Shown here: positions 28,035 through 36,841 of the stretch, one piece after another
Position numbering within the stretch: position 1 is the first letter of the stretch
Layout of the letters: each line of letters opens with the position of its first letter
DNA from: Chryseobacterium sp. CY350
Lineage (GTDB): Bacteria > Bacteroidota > Bacteroidia > Flavobacteriales > Weeksellaceae
Direction of reading: 5' to 3'
DNA length: 64,000 nucleotides
NCBI RefSeq assembly: GCF_027945075.1
Contig: NZ_CP116034.1
Location: 3,162,001-3,226,000, forward strand
Position numbers and translations under genes: made by a program
The notes under the pieces: model-generated
Seen by the model: the letters and a program-made list of their open reading frames with translations, nothing else
The model's database searches: none
What the model was told of the DNA's origin: nothing

Positions 28035-28678
28035 ATAAATGAACTTGCAAATAGTAAATACATAATGATAGCAGAAATCCTGAAATAATTAATATAAAGA
28101 TCCCAAATTTCTTTATGCCCGTAATACAATTGAAGATAAAACGTCCACAACGGAAGCGTTCCTATATAGAACAAAGTTACACCAAGATTAATATAAAACA
28201 TTCGGTTTTTGGTGAAATTGAGAATATTATCAGAGTTAATCTGCTTGTAATATTCCATCGTTACCAAGATCATCAACAGTAAACTTCCAAAGGTGTAATT
28301 GAATGAAAAAATATATTTGTTCTTCAAAAAATAAAGTTCATTCGGTATAAATGATAATATAAATATCGCCATAAAACCGAAAAATAATTTTTTGCTTTTA
28401 AGTGATTGATAGCCATAAAGCCAGTAAAAAAAGATAAATTCTAATGGAATTACAAAATAATTAAAAAATAAGTGCTTTGGAATACGTGTGTAAGGTATAA
28501 ACATTCCGAGTACTTCGCAGCAGAAAATAATAACAAGATACATCGCAAAAAACCTGTACAGGCTATTCTTGACTTTTAAATAAAATATAATTGCTGTGAG
28601 TGCTGCAAGTCCTTCAGAACAGGTCATCGCAATTTCTAGAAAACGTGTGAAATCCATATGCAATTTAATAAGACTCAA
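28010..28678 (-). CDS. multi-TM membrane protein, possible detached sensor (module A)
   Basis: 222 residues with about seven hydrophobic helices and short charged loops, and no enzyme motif. It is in the same position relative to its kinase as the 206-residue protein at 51308 in the second module. The overlap of 25 nt with the kinase start and of 14 nt with the gene before it makes the four genes a coupled operon. The topology (compact 7-TM, no large soluble domain) suggests sensing at the membrane. I do not recognise a named family. Confidence 0.8.
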   Translation of the reverse strand: MSLIKLHMDFTRFLEIAMTCSEGLAALTAIIFYLKVKNSLYRFFAMYLVIIFCCEVLGMFIPYTRIPKHLFFNYFVIPLEFIFFYWLYGYQSLKSKKLFFGFMAIFILSFIPNELYFLKNKYIFSFNYTFGSLLLMILVTMEYYKQINSDNILNFTKNRMFYINLGVTLFYIGTLPLWTFYLQLYYGHKEIWDLYINYFRISAIIMYLLFASSFIWGKQNYS

Positions 28679-29189
28679 CAGTACCGTTCCCCGGATGAAC
28701 CAATATTCCGTGGTTTTGTGCTAAAGCGTTTCTTCCCAATCCGGCAGTTATTGCTAATGCAGTTTGTGTATGTGATCCGGAATCTGATTCAAAAGGGTTA
28801 AAATCATAATTGAGCATTTCTCCACCTTCAGATTCTTCTTTTTTTGTAGGAACCATCACCAGTGTGTGTCTCATTGCATAATCAGCAGGAACAGGATCTG
28901 TGGGAGATTCGGGATATGCAGCATAATACAAACGGATTCCCAGATCCTTATCTGGGCAGGTGGGATCATTGAGGCGAGCCTGGAGCTCAATCTGTTCGAT
29001 AAATTTCTTCACGGTTTCAAGGTCAAACCAGATTGAGTGAGCGTCATCAATTCCGAGATTTTCATTGATATAATTTAGCTGATTGTTGCGATAATTATCC
29101 ACCAATTCCTGAATAATATCAGTAGACATTCTCCACGGATTGGCAAATCGGTTTGCCTGTCCGTTTTCGTTGTTCGGGTCGGTTTTCAT
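28665..29189 (-). CDS. uncharacterised soluble protein heading module A
   Basis: 174 residues, no signal peptide or TM segment. It begins with polar sequence (KTDPNNENGQANRFA) and has WRMSTDIIQELVDNYRNNQL and a Tyr-rich middle (IRLYYAAYPESPTDPVPADY), ending near GHTQ-type polar and Gly-rich sequence (ITAGLGRNALAQ). I do not recognise a family or a catalytic motif. It is the first gene of the operon and overlaps the multi-TM gene by 14 nt, so it may work with the signalling module. Module B (49879-51928) lacks an equivalent. Confidence 0.75.
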   Translation of the reverse strand: MKTDPNNENGQANRFANPWRMSTDIIQELVDNYRNNQLNYINENLGIDDAHSIWFDLETVKKFIEQIELQARLNDPTCPDKDLGIRLYYAAYPESPTDPVPADYAMRHTLVMVPTKKEESEGGEMLNYDFNPFESDSGSHTQTALAITAGLGRNALAQNHGILVHPGNGTVESY

Positions 29190-29358
29190 GGTTAGTTTCT
29201 GTTTAATTAGTTTTTACAAATTACCGAAAAAAAATTGTATTACAATCCGTGTTTTTACGATATAAACAACGTGCTTTTTACGGATTATTTTAAAAAAATA
29301 GCCCCAAATTTAATTTGAGGCTATTCCTATTAAAATAATATATATGAAAAAAAACTAC

Positions 29359-31953
29359 TTATATTTCGGCAGGTCTGAAAACCAAACCTGTTTCTTCAAA
29401 ATAATCCAGCGTAATTCTGTCGCCGTCATTTACGGTTCCTGCGAGGATTTCTTTTGATAATTTATTTAAAACTTCCTGCTGAATGACTCTTTTCAAAGGT
29501 CTTGCTCCGAAAACCGGATCGTAACCTTTGTTGGTCAGATAATTCAAAGCATCCTGCGTCGCGGTCATAATGATATTTCTTTTCAGCAACAGATCATTAA
29601 AACCTCTCAACTGGTACTGAACGATTTTTCCGATTTCTTTTTTTCTTAAAGGCTGGAACAAAACCGTTTCATCAATCCTGTTTAGGAATTCCGGACGTAA
29701 GGTTTGTTTTAATAAATCAAAAACTTCAATTTTAGTTTTAGCAACAATTTCATCCTGATTTTCATCGGTAATATTCTCAAAATTCTCCTGAATTAAATGC
29801 GAACCTAAATTCGAAGTCATAATGATAATTGAGTTTTTGAAATTCACCACACGACCTTTATTATCCGTCAAACGACCATCATCCAAAACCTGTAGCAACG
29901 TGTTGAAAACATCTGGATGCGCTTTTTCAATTTCATCCAAAAGCACCACTGAATAAGGTCTTCTTCTCACTGCTTCCGTCAATTGTCCACCTTCATCATA
30001 CCCAACATATCCGGGAGGCGCACCAACCAATCTTGAAACAGAATGACGTTCTTGGTACTCACTCATATCAATTCTCGTCATATTGTTTTCATCATCGAAT
30101 AAAAACTCCGCCAATGCTTTTGCAAGCTCAGTTTTTCCGACACCGGTTGTTCCTAAAAATAAGAAACTTCCAATTGGTTTTTTTTCATCGCTTAACCCTG
30201 CACGATTTCTTCTAATTGCATCTGCAACCGCTTCAATCGCCTCTTCCTGACCCACCACTCTGTGATGAAGTTCGGTTTCTAAGTGCAGTAATTTTTCTCT
30301 TTCAGATTGGAGCAATTTTGTAACAGGAATTCCCGTCCATTTTCCGATTACCTCGGAGATGTTATCTGCGGTTACTTCTTCTTTAATCAACTCATTTTGA
30401 TGGTTTTGCATCTCCAGTTCGAGTTTCTGCAGAGCATCTTCTTTTTCTTTGATTTTACCATACTGAATTTCAGCAACTTTGGCGTAATCTCCGGCTCTTG
30501 AAGCTCTTTCGGCTTCGAGTTTCAAAGATTCAATATCTTTTTTAATGGACGTTAAATCCTCAGATTTTTGTTTTTCTTTCAGCCATTTAGCGTTAATTTC
30601 ATTTCTTTGTTCAGAAATTTTTGAAATGTCTTCCTTTAAATGGTCGATTTTGGTCTGGTTGCCTTCTCTTGAAATGGCTGCCAACTCAATTTCCATCTGC
30701 ATGAGTTTTCTGTCGAGAACATCCAGCTCTTCTGGTTTCGAATTGATTTCCATTCTCAGTTTAGCCGAAGCTTCGTCAATCAAATCAATCGCTTTATCTG
30801 GCAAGAATCGATCCGAAATATATCGTTGAGACATTTCTACCGCAGCAATAATCGCTTCGTCTTTGATTCTTACTTTGTGATGTGCTTCGTATTTATCCTT
30901 TATTCCACGAAGAATTGAGATTGCAGATTCAGTATCCGGTTCTTCCACCATCACTTTTTGGAAACGTCTTTCTAAAGCTTTATCTTTTTCGAAATATTTT
31001 TGATATTCATTTAAGGTTGTCGCACCGATGGCTCTCAGTTCTCCTCTTGCCAAAGCAGGTTTTAGAATATTTGCGGCATCCATTGCGCCTTCGCCTCCTC
31101 CGGCTCCCACCAAAGTGTGGATTTCGTCGATGAAAAGAATAATTTGTCCATCTGATTTTGTCACTTCATTAATGACTGATTTCAAACGCTCTTCAAACTC
31201 ACCTTTGTATTTTGCTCCGGCAATTAAAGCACCCATATCTAAAGAATACAACGTTTTATCCTGTAGATTTTCAGGAATATCGCCGCTGATAATTCTGTGC
31301 GCAATTCCTTCTGCGATCGCAGTTTTACCAACTCCCGGTTCACCAATCAGAATCGGATTGTTTTTGGTTCTTCTCGAAAGAATCTGTAAAACTCTTCTGA
31401 TTTCTTCATCACGACCAATTACGGGATCAAGTTTTCCTTCTGCTGCTAATTCATTGAAATTTTTAGCGTATTTTTTTAAAGATTGATAGGTTTCTTCGGA
31501 GCTTGCAGAATTTGCAGTACTTCCTTTTCTTAATTCTTTAATTCCGCCTTCCAGAAGACTTTTGGTCACACCCATATCTTTCAAAGTTTTCGAAACTTCA
31601 GAATTGGTTTCTAAAAGTGAAAGCCATAAATGTTCGATGGTCACAAATTCATCACCCATTTTTTTAGCAATGTTCGGAGCATCAAGCAAAACTTTGTTTG
31701 CAGATTGGGAAAGATAAATATTGCCTCCCTGAACTTTCGGAAGTCGCTCTAAATTTTCACGGTTGCGTTCTCTTACTAAATTTGCATCTGCTTCAGCTTT
31801 TTTTAGTAAAAAAGGCGATATATTTTCATCTGTCTGAAAAATTCCTTCCAGAAGATGTTGAGGTTCTATTTGCTGATTGCCAAATTCCATTGCCACTTGC
31901 TGAGCGGCCTGGATGGCTTCCTGCGATTTCACAGTATATTGGTTTAAGTTCAT
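29359..31953 (-). CDS. clpB: ATP-dependent disaggregase ClpB
   Basis: 864 residues, the normal ClpB length. The Clp N-terminal repeat (1-145) is followed by AAA+ domain 1 with Walker A GEPGVGKTAI. The long coiled-coil M-domain (about 400-530, EIELAAISREG) and AAA+ domain 2 with Walker A GTTGVGKTEL and the SLDMGALIAGAKYKGEFEER pore region follow. Together with DnaK it extracts proteins from aggregates in the cytosol. It is a single-gene minus transcript. The 358-nt upstream region, shared with the divergent TetR gene, contains a periodic-word hairpin at 32004-32073. I see no heat-shock CIRCE-type element there. Confidence 0.96.
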   Translation of the reverse strand: MNLNQYTVKSQEAIQAAQQVAMEFGNQQIEPQHLLEGIFQTDENISPFLLKKAEADANLVRERNRENLERLPKVQGGNIYLSQSANKVLLDAPNIAKKMGDEFVTIEHLWLSLLETNSEVSKTLKDMGVTKSLLEGGIKELRKGSTANSASSEETYQSLKKYAKNFNELAAEGKLDPVIGRDEEIRRVLQILSRRTKNNPILIGEPGVGKTAIAEGIAHRIISGDIPENLQDKTLYSLDMGALIAGAKYKGEFEERLKSVINEVTKSDGQIILFIDEIHTLVGAGGGEGAMDAANILKPALARGELRAIGATTLNEYQKYFEKDKALERRFQKVMVEEPDTESAISILRGIKDKYEAHHKVRIKDEAIIAAVEMSQRYISDRFLPDKAIDLIDEASAKLRMEINSKPEELDVLDRKLMQMEIELAAISREGNQTKIDHLKEDISKISEQRNEINAKWLKEKQKSEDLTSIKKDIESLKLEAERASRAGDYAKVAEIQYGKIKEKEDALQKLELEMQNHQNELIKEEVTADNISEVIGKWTGIPVTKLLQSEREKLLHLETELHHRVVGQEEAIEAVADAIRRNRAGLSDEKKPIGSFLFLGTTGVGKTELAKALAEFLFDDENNMTRIDMSEYQERHSVSRLVGAPPGYVGYDEGGQLTEAVRRRPYSVVLLDEIEKAHPDVFNTLLQVLDDGRLTDNKGRVVNFKNSIIIMTSNLGSHLIQENFENITDENQDEIVAKTKIEVFDLLKQTLRPEFLNRIDETVLFQPLRKKEIGKIVQYQLRGFNDLLLKRNIIMTATQDALNYLTNKGYDPVFGARPLKRVIQQEVLNKLSKEILAGTVNDGDRITLDYFEETGLVFRPAEI

Positions 31954-32003
31954 ATTGTGTATATTTTGATTCTAATTTTGTAATTGTTGTTGTAAGATTT
32001 TAA

Positions 32004-32073
32004 ACATCAGATTTCAGACCATAAGAGTCAAAAAGTGCTAATTTTTAAAAGTAGATGTTCTAATTTCTGATGT
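32004..32073. repeat. periodic-word hairpin near clpB
   Basis: Inverted repeat with 19-nt arms (32004-32022 and 32055-32073), 15 of 19 positions paired. Reading ACATCAG, ATTTCAG, ACCATAA on the left, the words recur at roughly 7 nt. It is the weakest of the eight elements of this type in the window. Confidence 0.5.
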
Positions 32074-32262
32074 CCTCAATCTTATCTAATCATTTAATTC
32101 TGTTAGTTGATCACAAAAAGTATTCTATTATTAAATTTATAAATTTTTAGGACAAATTTTCCGAATGTTGTATTTCTGATCTTTTAATTACAGCCAAATT
32201 TTCCGATAAGTGGGATTTATTTAAATTTATTAGATACATTATGACCTGCTAATAATTGTCAA

Positions 32263-32275
32263 TCACTCGGAGTGA
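32263..32275. promoter_or_regulatory. 13-bp palindrome upstream of the TetR gene
   Basis: TCACTC-G-GAGTGA, a perfect 6-bp inverted repeat with a 1-bp centre, 18 bp upstream of a -7 box. It is a possible operator for a dimeric regulator. It does not resemble the palindrome at paaK (32985). Confidence 0.45.
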
Positions 32276-32293
32276 GATTTAAATCAGAATAAT

Positions 32294-32301
32294 TACTTTT
32301 G
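32294..32301 (+). promoter_or_regulatory. candidate -7 box for the TetR gene
   Basis: TACTTTTG matches TAnnTTTG, 10 nt before the ATG at 32312, giving a nearly leaderless transcript. No clear -33 element is seen. Confidence 0.4.
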
Positions 32302-32311
32302 CACTCACATC

Positions 32312-32902
32312 ATGGAGCTTAAAGACAAACAAAAAAAAATATTAGACGTAGCCGTAGAACTTTTTAAAGAAAAAGGTTACATGGGTAGTTCGGTAAGAGA
32401 TTTGGCAACAAAGCTCAACATAAAAGCAGCTTCTTTATATGCGCACATCCGTTCGAAAGAAGAAATTCTTGAATGGATCTGTTTCGGAATTGCCCAGGAA
32501 TTCTTCGCCCAATTGCAGGATATTAAAAATACAGATCTTCCGCCGAAAGAGAAATTAAATTTATTTATAGATAAACATTTATCTGTTGTTTTGGAAAACC
32601 GTGATGTTACTCATATTTATTCAAACGAGTGGAAACATTTGGACGGCCGACTTCCAGAATTTATCGACATGAGGAAAAACTATCAGTTGGAGGTTGAGAA
32701 ACTGCTGATCGAGATTTATGATGCGGAAAACTGGGAATTGAAATCACCGACCTTTACCACAAGATTTATTCTTCATACACTAAACAATTCTTATTTCTGG
32801 TTCAAAAGAAATATTGAATCTTCTGTTGATATCAAAGAAGAAATCAGGGATAAGATTCTTTTCGGACTTTTGGGAAATCAGAAAAGCCAATCCATATCCT
32901 AA
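32312..32902 (+). CDS. TetR-family regulator of phenylacetate genes (PaaR-like)
   Basis: 196 residues. The N-terminal helix-turn-helix (LDVAVELFKEKGYMGSSVRD and ALYAHIRSKEEILEWIC) is a clear TetR domain, and the C-terminal helical domain would bind the ligand. It lies 103 nt upstream of paaK on the same strand. Phenylacetyl-CoA-responsive TetR regulators called PaaR are known from Thermus and relatives, and they replace PaaX. The 14-bp palindrome at 32985 is a good candidate operator. Its identity as the paa repressor rests on position. Confidence 0.85.
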   Translation: MELKDKQKKILDVAVELFKEKGYMGSSVRDLATKLNIKAASLYAHIRSKEEILEWICFGIAQEFFAQLQDIKNTDLPPKEKLNLFIDKHLSVVLENRDVTHIYSNEWKHLDGRLPEFIDMRKNYQLEVEKLLIEIYDAENWELKSPTFTTRFILHTLNNSYFWFKRNIESSVDIKEEIRDKILFGLLGNQKSQSIS

Positions 32903-32929
32903 TCTCCATATTATTTAGAATTAGTTAAA

Positions 32930-32962
32930 ATCTGACAAAAGTCAGGGTAAATTTTGTCAGAT
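32930..32962. promoter_or_regulatory. 11-bp inverted repeat over the paaK -33 region
   Basis: Perfect arms ATCTGACAAAA (32930-32940) and TTTTGTCAGAT (32952-32962) around an 11-nt centre. A shorter dyad CTGAC-AAAA-GTCAG lies inside. The right arm covers the -33 TTTG, so binding there would affect initiation. As a hairpin it lacks a T tail, so it is not a terminator. The protein that binds it is unknown. Confidence 0.55.
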
Positions 32963-32983
32963 GGAAAATTCTTTTTACTTTTA
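32953..32983 (+). promoter_or_regulatory. paaK promoter (-33/-7)
   Basis: TTTG at 32953-32956, a 19-nt spacer, and TACTTTTA at 32976-32983 (one mismatch to TAnnTTTG). The spacing matches the Bacteroidota consensus. It is followed immediately by the palindrome at 32985. Confidence 0.6.
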
Positions 32984-32984
32984 C

Positions 32985-32998
32985 CTAACAAATGTTAG
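32985..32998. promoter_or_regulatory. palindrome resembling a PaaR operator
   Basis: CTAACA-AA-TGTTAG, a 14-bp palindrome of the CNAACNNNNGTTNG type associated with PaaR-like TetR regulators (my recollection). It lies between the -7 box and the paaK ATG at 33006, the position expected for a repressor site. Confidence 0.6.
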
Positions 32999-33005
32999 TT
33001 AGTGT

Positions 33006-34325
33006 ATGGATTTTGCAGTTGAATATCTAAAACTTGATCAATTAAGATCGCTTCAGTCTGAAAGGCTGAAGGATTTGGTGGTGTATCTCGAAGAAAAATC
33101 AGATTTTTATAAAAGAAAATTTGATGAATCAGGCATTTCAAATCATGAGATCAGGACAATTGAAGATATTTCAAAACTGCCAATTACTTACAAACAGGAT
33201 TTAAGAGATAATTATCCGTTCGGATTATTTACGGTTCCGAAAAATGAACTGCAGAGAATTCACTGTTCAAGTGGGACGACGGGAAAACCAACGGTTGTTG
33301 GCTATACAAAGGAAGATGTTGATTTATTCAGTGAAGTAGTTGCAAGATCACTAAGCGCAGCCGGAGCAAAACCCGGAATGCAACTACACAACGCTTACGG
33401 CTACGGAATTTTTACCGGCGGACTTGGACTTCATTACGGAGCAGAAAAACTAGGGATGAGTGTTCTTCCGATTTCGGGAGGAATGACAACGAGGCAGGTT
33501 GATTTAATTATTGATTTTAAACCTGAAGTAATTTGTTGTTCACCGTCTTATGCTTTAACAATCGCTGATGAATTTGCGAAAAGAGGAATCTCGGCAGACG
33601 AAATCAGTTTAAAATATGCCGTTTTAGGTTCAGAACCTTGGACGGAATTGATAAGACATCATATTGAAGAAAGACTCGGTGTTCATGCAACCAATATTTA
33701 TGGTTTAAGTGAAATAATCGGTCCCGGAGTATCGATGGAAGATTTTGAGGAAAAAGGAGGCTCTTACATTTGGGAAGATCATTTTTATCCTGAAATTTTA
33801 GATCCGATTACTAAAGAACCGCTTCCTTATGGTGAAGAAGGAGTTTTGGTGATTACGACTTTAACGAAAAAAGCAATGCCGCTTTTACGTTACTGGACAA
33901 ATGATATTACAAGTCTCTACTACGACGAAAATGCCAAAAGAAACATGGTCAAAATGAAACCAATTTTGGGCAGAGCCGATGATATGCTGATTGTGAGAGG
34001 AGTGAATGTTTATCCAAGTCAGATTGAGGAAGCTTTTTCTCATGTGAAAGGCGTAGTTCCGAATTATTATCTGACACCAATCGAGAAAGAACAAATGTGT
34101 ATTGGATTAGATATTGATCTTGAAATTGATGATGAATTGGTAGCCGAAGAAAATTTAAATATAAATTCAGATGAATATCTTATTTTCGCAGGAAATTTTG
34201 GGAAAAGCATCGAAAACGAAATAAAAAAGAGAGTGGGAATCACCACAAAAGTGAAAATTCACGCTCAGGACAGCTTACCAAAATGCGAAGGTGGAAAAAT
34301 TAACAGAATATTAAAGACAAAATGA
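33006..34325 (+). CDS. paaK: phenylacetate-CoA ligase
   Basis: 439 residues, the PaaK length. The AMP-binding P-loop is HCSSGTTGKPTVVGYT (about 93-108), followed by NAYGYGIFTGGLGLHYGAEK, NIYGLSEIIGPGVSME, and the hinge and C-terminal domain (GRADDMLIVRGVNVYPSQIE). It activates phenylacetate to phenylacetyl-CoA with ATP, the first step of the pathway, in the cytosol. It is the first gene behind the paa promoter and overlaps paaE by 4 nt. Confidence 0.97.
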   Translation: MDFAVEYLKLDQLRSLQSERLKDLVVYLEEKSDFYKRKFDESGISNHEIRTIEDISKLPITYKQDLRDNYPFGLFTVPKNELQRIHCSSGTTGKPTVVGYTKEDVDLFSEVVARSLSAAGAKPGMQLHNAYGYGIFTGGLGLHYGAEKLGMSVLPISGGMTTRQVDLIIDFKPEVICCSPSYALTIADEFAKRGISADEISLKYAVLGSEPWTELIRHHIEERLGVHATNIYGLSEIIGPGVSMEDFEEKGGSYIWEDHFYPEILDPITKEPLPYGEEGVLVITTLTKKAMPLLRYWTNDITSLYYDENAKRNMVKMKPILGRADDMLIVRGVNVYPSQIEEAFSHVKGVVPNYYLTPIEKEQMCIGLDIDLEIDDELVAEENLNINSDEYLIFAGNFGKSIENEIKKRVGITTKVKIHAQDSLPKCEGGKINRILKTK

Positions 34326-35407
34326 ATTCATTTTATAAATTAAAAACCGTAAAAGTTCAGAAAGATACCAATGATGCAGTGAATGTAGCATTGGAAATCC
34401 CCTGTGAGCTGAAAGATAAATTCAGATTCAAACAGGGACAGTATCTGAATTTTAAACTGATGGTTAACGGCAATGAGGAGCGCCGTTCTTATTCTATCTG
34501 CAACGCGCCTAGCGAAAAAAGCAACACGCTTGAAGTTTTGGTAAAGCTTTTGGAAGGCGGAAGAGTTTCCGGTTATTTTAATGAGCATCTGCACATGGAT
34601 GAGGTTTTGGAAGTGATGCCTCCGATGGGAGGATTCAATACTTCTTATCATCCGACCAATACAAAGACCTACGTTGGATTGGCTGCAGGAAGTGGAATAA
34701 GCCCTATTCTTTCTAATCTTAAAGAAAGTCTTTATCAGGAACCGAATTCAAACGCTTATCTTTTCTACAGCAACAGAAGCATGAATCATGTGATGAAGAA
34801 GGCTGAAATTGATCAGCTGGTAGAGCAGTTCAACGGAAGGCTGAAAGTGGTTTATCTGGTAAGCCGTGAAAAACACGCTGACCCGATTTTTGAAGGAAGA
34901 ATTTCTCCGGAAAAATTAAATCATTTATTTGAAAGATATTCAGACATCGACGTTAAGGAAGCTACTTATTTTATTTGTGGGCCTTCGGATATGATCAAAG
35001 GGATTTCTGATTATTTGAAAAAAGAGAAGAAAGTTCCTGCGATTCAGGTTTTGTTTGAGTATTTCTCAGCTCCGGATGAAGAAGATTCTGCGGAAATGAG
35101 CGATGAATTCAAGGCAATTGCCAATATTGAAAGTATGGTAACGGTGATTATCGATGATGATGAATATTCGTTCCATTTGAATTCAAAAAAAGAGAGTATC
35201 TTAGATAAAGCATTGAAAGACAATCTTCCAGTGCCTTTTGCCTGCAAAGGAGGAGTTTGCTGTACGTGTAAAGCGGAAGTTCTCGAAGGAGAAGTCTTTA
35301 TGGAGAAAAATTTCGCGCTTACCGAAGACGAAGTAGCAAGAGGTTTTGTTCTGACTTGCCAGTGTCATCCGACAACGAATGTGGTGATGCTAAATTATGA
35401 TGTTTAA
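34322..35407 (+). CDS. paaE: phenylacetyl-CoA epoxidase reductase PaaE
   Basis: 361 residues. The N-terminal ferredoxin-reductase part (1-235) has RRSYSICNAPSEK for FAD and GLAAGSGISPILSN for NAD(P)H. A C-terminal plant-type [2Fe-2S] domain has the cluster ligands in CKGGVCCTCKAEV and the later CQC. It passes electrons from NADPH to the PaaABC oxygenase. Its ATG overlaps the paaK stop by 4 nt, so the two are coupled. PaaE sits ahead of PaaA here, unlike the E. coli order. Confidence 0.96.
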   Translation: MNSFYKLKTVKVQKDTNDAVNVALEIPCELKDKFRFKQGQYLNFKLMVNGNEERRSYSICNAPSEKSNTLEVLVKLLEGGRVSGYFNEHLHMDEVLEVMPPMGGFNTSYHPTNTKTYVGLAAGSGISPILSNLKESLYQEPNSNAYLFYSNRSMNHVMKKAEIDQLVEQFNGRLKVVYLVSREKHADPIFEGRISPEKLNHLFERYSDIDVKEATYFICGPSDMIKGISDYLKKEKKVPAIQVLFEYFSAPDEEDSAEMSDEFKAIANIESMVTVIIDDDEYSFHLNSKKESILDKALKDNLPVPFACKGGVCCTCKAEVLEGEVFMEKNFALTEDEVARGFVLTCQCHPTTNVVMLNYDV

Positions 35408-35482
35408 ATTGTATTAACGATTTAATGTAAAACGTATTCATGGATACATCAATACTTTTTACATTTTATAAAAAGACAAATT

Positions 35483-36421
35483 ATGGACTTAGAAAAATTC
35501 GTACAATACGTACACGACGAAAATAAAGTAGAACCAAAAGATGTAATGCCCGATGATTACAGAAAATTATTGGTTCGCCAGATTTCACAGCACGCACATT
35601 CTGAGATTGTCGGAATGTTGCCGGAAGCAAACTGGATCTCAAGAGCACCTTCTTTGAGAAGAAAAATGGCTCTTTTAGCTAAAGTTCAGGACGAAGCAGG
35701 TCATGGTTTATACCTTTATTCTGCAACCGAAACTTTAGGAAACGGAACCATCAGAGCAGACAGAGACGCGACTTATGAAGATATGTTGGAAGGAAAAGCG
35801 AAATACTCAAGTATTTTCAATTATCCAACTTTGAGTTGGGCGGATATCGGTGCCATCGGTTGGTTGGTTGATGGAGCTGCGATCATGAATCAGGTCATGT
35901 TGATGGGGAATTCTTATGGTCCTTATTCAAGAGCTATGGTGAAAATTTGTAAAGAAGAATCTTTCCACCAAAGACAGGGTTACGAGATTTTGATGGCACT
36001 TTGTCGTGGAACAAAACAACAGAAAGAAATGGCTCAGGCTTCACTAAACCGTTTCTGGTGGCCAGCTTTAATGATGTTTGGTCCTAATGACGACAGCTCA
36101 CCAAATTCAAAAATCTCTATGAATTACAGAGTGAAAAGAGAAAGCAACGACAGTCTTCGTCAGCGATTTATCGACGTTACGGTTTCTCAAGCTGAATTTT
36201 TAGGTTTAACTGTTCCTGATAAAGACCTGAAATGGAATGAAGAAAGACAACATTACGATTTCGGGGAACTTCCTTGGGGTGAATTCATGGAAATCTTAAA
36301 AGGAAACGGACCTTGTAACAAGAAAAGATTGCAGACAAAAGTAAAAGCACAGCAGGAAAACCTTTGGGTAAAAGAGGCGGCGAAGGCTTTTGCAGAAAAA
36401 CAACAAAAAGAAGTTATATAA
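35483..36421 (+). CDS. paaA: phenylacetyl-CoA 1,2-epoxidase catalytic subunit
   Basis: 312 residues, the catalytic di-iron subunit. The iron-binding helices are visible as [14 protein letters not shown] and [15 protein letters not shown], the second with the ExxH motif. With PaaB, PaaC, PaaD and PaaE it forms the oxygenase that epoxidises the aromatic ring of phenylacetyl-CoA. The stop codon overlaps the left arm of a periodic-word hairpin that fills the 123-nt gap to paaB. Confidence 0.97.
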   Translation: MDLEKFVQYVHDENKVEPKDVMPDDYRKLLVRQISQHAHSEIVGMLPEANWISRAPSLRRKMALLAKVQDEAGHGLYLYSATETLGNGTIRADRDATYEDMLEGKAKYSSIFNYPTLSWADIGAIGWLVDGAAIMNQVMLMGNSYGPYSRAMVKICKEESFHQRQGYEILMALCRGTKQQKEMAQASLNRFWWPALMMFGPNDDSSPNSKISMNYRVKRESNDSLRQRFIDVTVSQAEFLGLTVPDKDLKWNEERQHYDFGELPWGEFMEILKGNGPCNKKRLQTKVKAQQENLWVKEAAKAFAEKQQKEVI

Positions 36422-36540
36422 TTTGAAAATGTGCTAATTTGAGAATTTGAAAATGAACTTAGCGGTTTTATTTATAATCAAATTTTCAATTACGACACTT
36501 AATCAATTTTCAAATGAACGAATTTTCAAATTTTCAAATT
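36420..36540. repeat. periodic-word hairpin, 8-nt period (paaA-paaB)
   Basis: Arms 36420-36456 and 36504-36540 (37 nt each). The left arm reads AATTTGAA, AATGTGCT, AATTTGAG, AATTTGAA. The reverse strand of the right arm reads AATTTGAA, AATTTGAA, AATTCGTT, CATTTGAA, and the period continues inward for several more words (AATTGATT, then TAATTGAA and AATTTGAT). It ends 4 nt before the paaB ATG. Confidence 0.8.
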
Positions 36541-36544
36541 AATT

Positions 36545-36826
36545 ATGGCAAATTTAGATATGTGGGAAGTGTTTATTCAGACTAAACCGGGATTATCTCA
36601 CAAACACGTTGGAATTGTACAGGCACCAACAGCAGAAATGGCTTTGCAGAACGCAAGAGACGTTTATACAAGAAGAAAAGAAGGAACTTCTGTTTGGGTT
36701 GTTCCAAGTAAATATATTGTGACTTCAGAAGGAATTGATAAAGAGGCATTCTTTGATCCGGCTGATGATAAATTGTACCGTCACCCGACGTTCTACGACA
36801 TTCCAAACGATGTAAAAAATATGTAA
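36545..36826 (+). CDS. paaB: phenylacetyl-CoA epoxidase subunit PaaB
   Basis: 93 residues, the usual size of PaaB. It starts LDMWEVFIQTKPGLSHKHVG and has MALQNARDVYTRRKEGTSVW, both typical. The small subunit supports the PaaA/PaaC core. It is flanked on both sides by periodic-word hairpins (36420 and 36842), which is unusual for genes that must be made in fixed ratios. Confidence 0.97.
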   Translation: MANLDMWEVFIQTKPGLSHKHVGIVQAPTAEMALQNARDVYTRRKEGTSVWVVPSKYIVTSEGIDKEAFFDPADDKLYRHPTFYDIPNDVKNM

Positions 36827-36841
36827 AACAGCGATTGGCTG

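Larger units (their letters stand above)
31954..32311. other. divergent intergenic region clpB / tetR
   Basis: 358 nt without a gene. It holds a periodic-word hairpin (32004-32073), a 13-bp palindrome (32263-32275) and a -7 box (32294-32301) for the TetR gene. I see nothing else of note. Confidence 0.6.

Noticed and set aside
30545..31486. Several open frames opposite clpB, up to 152 codons
   Set aside because: They are antisense to an intact, highly conserved gene, have no family pattern and no leader, and arise from its codon bias.
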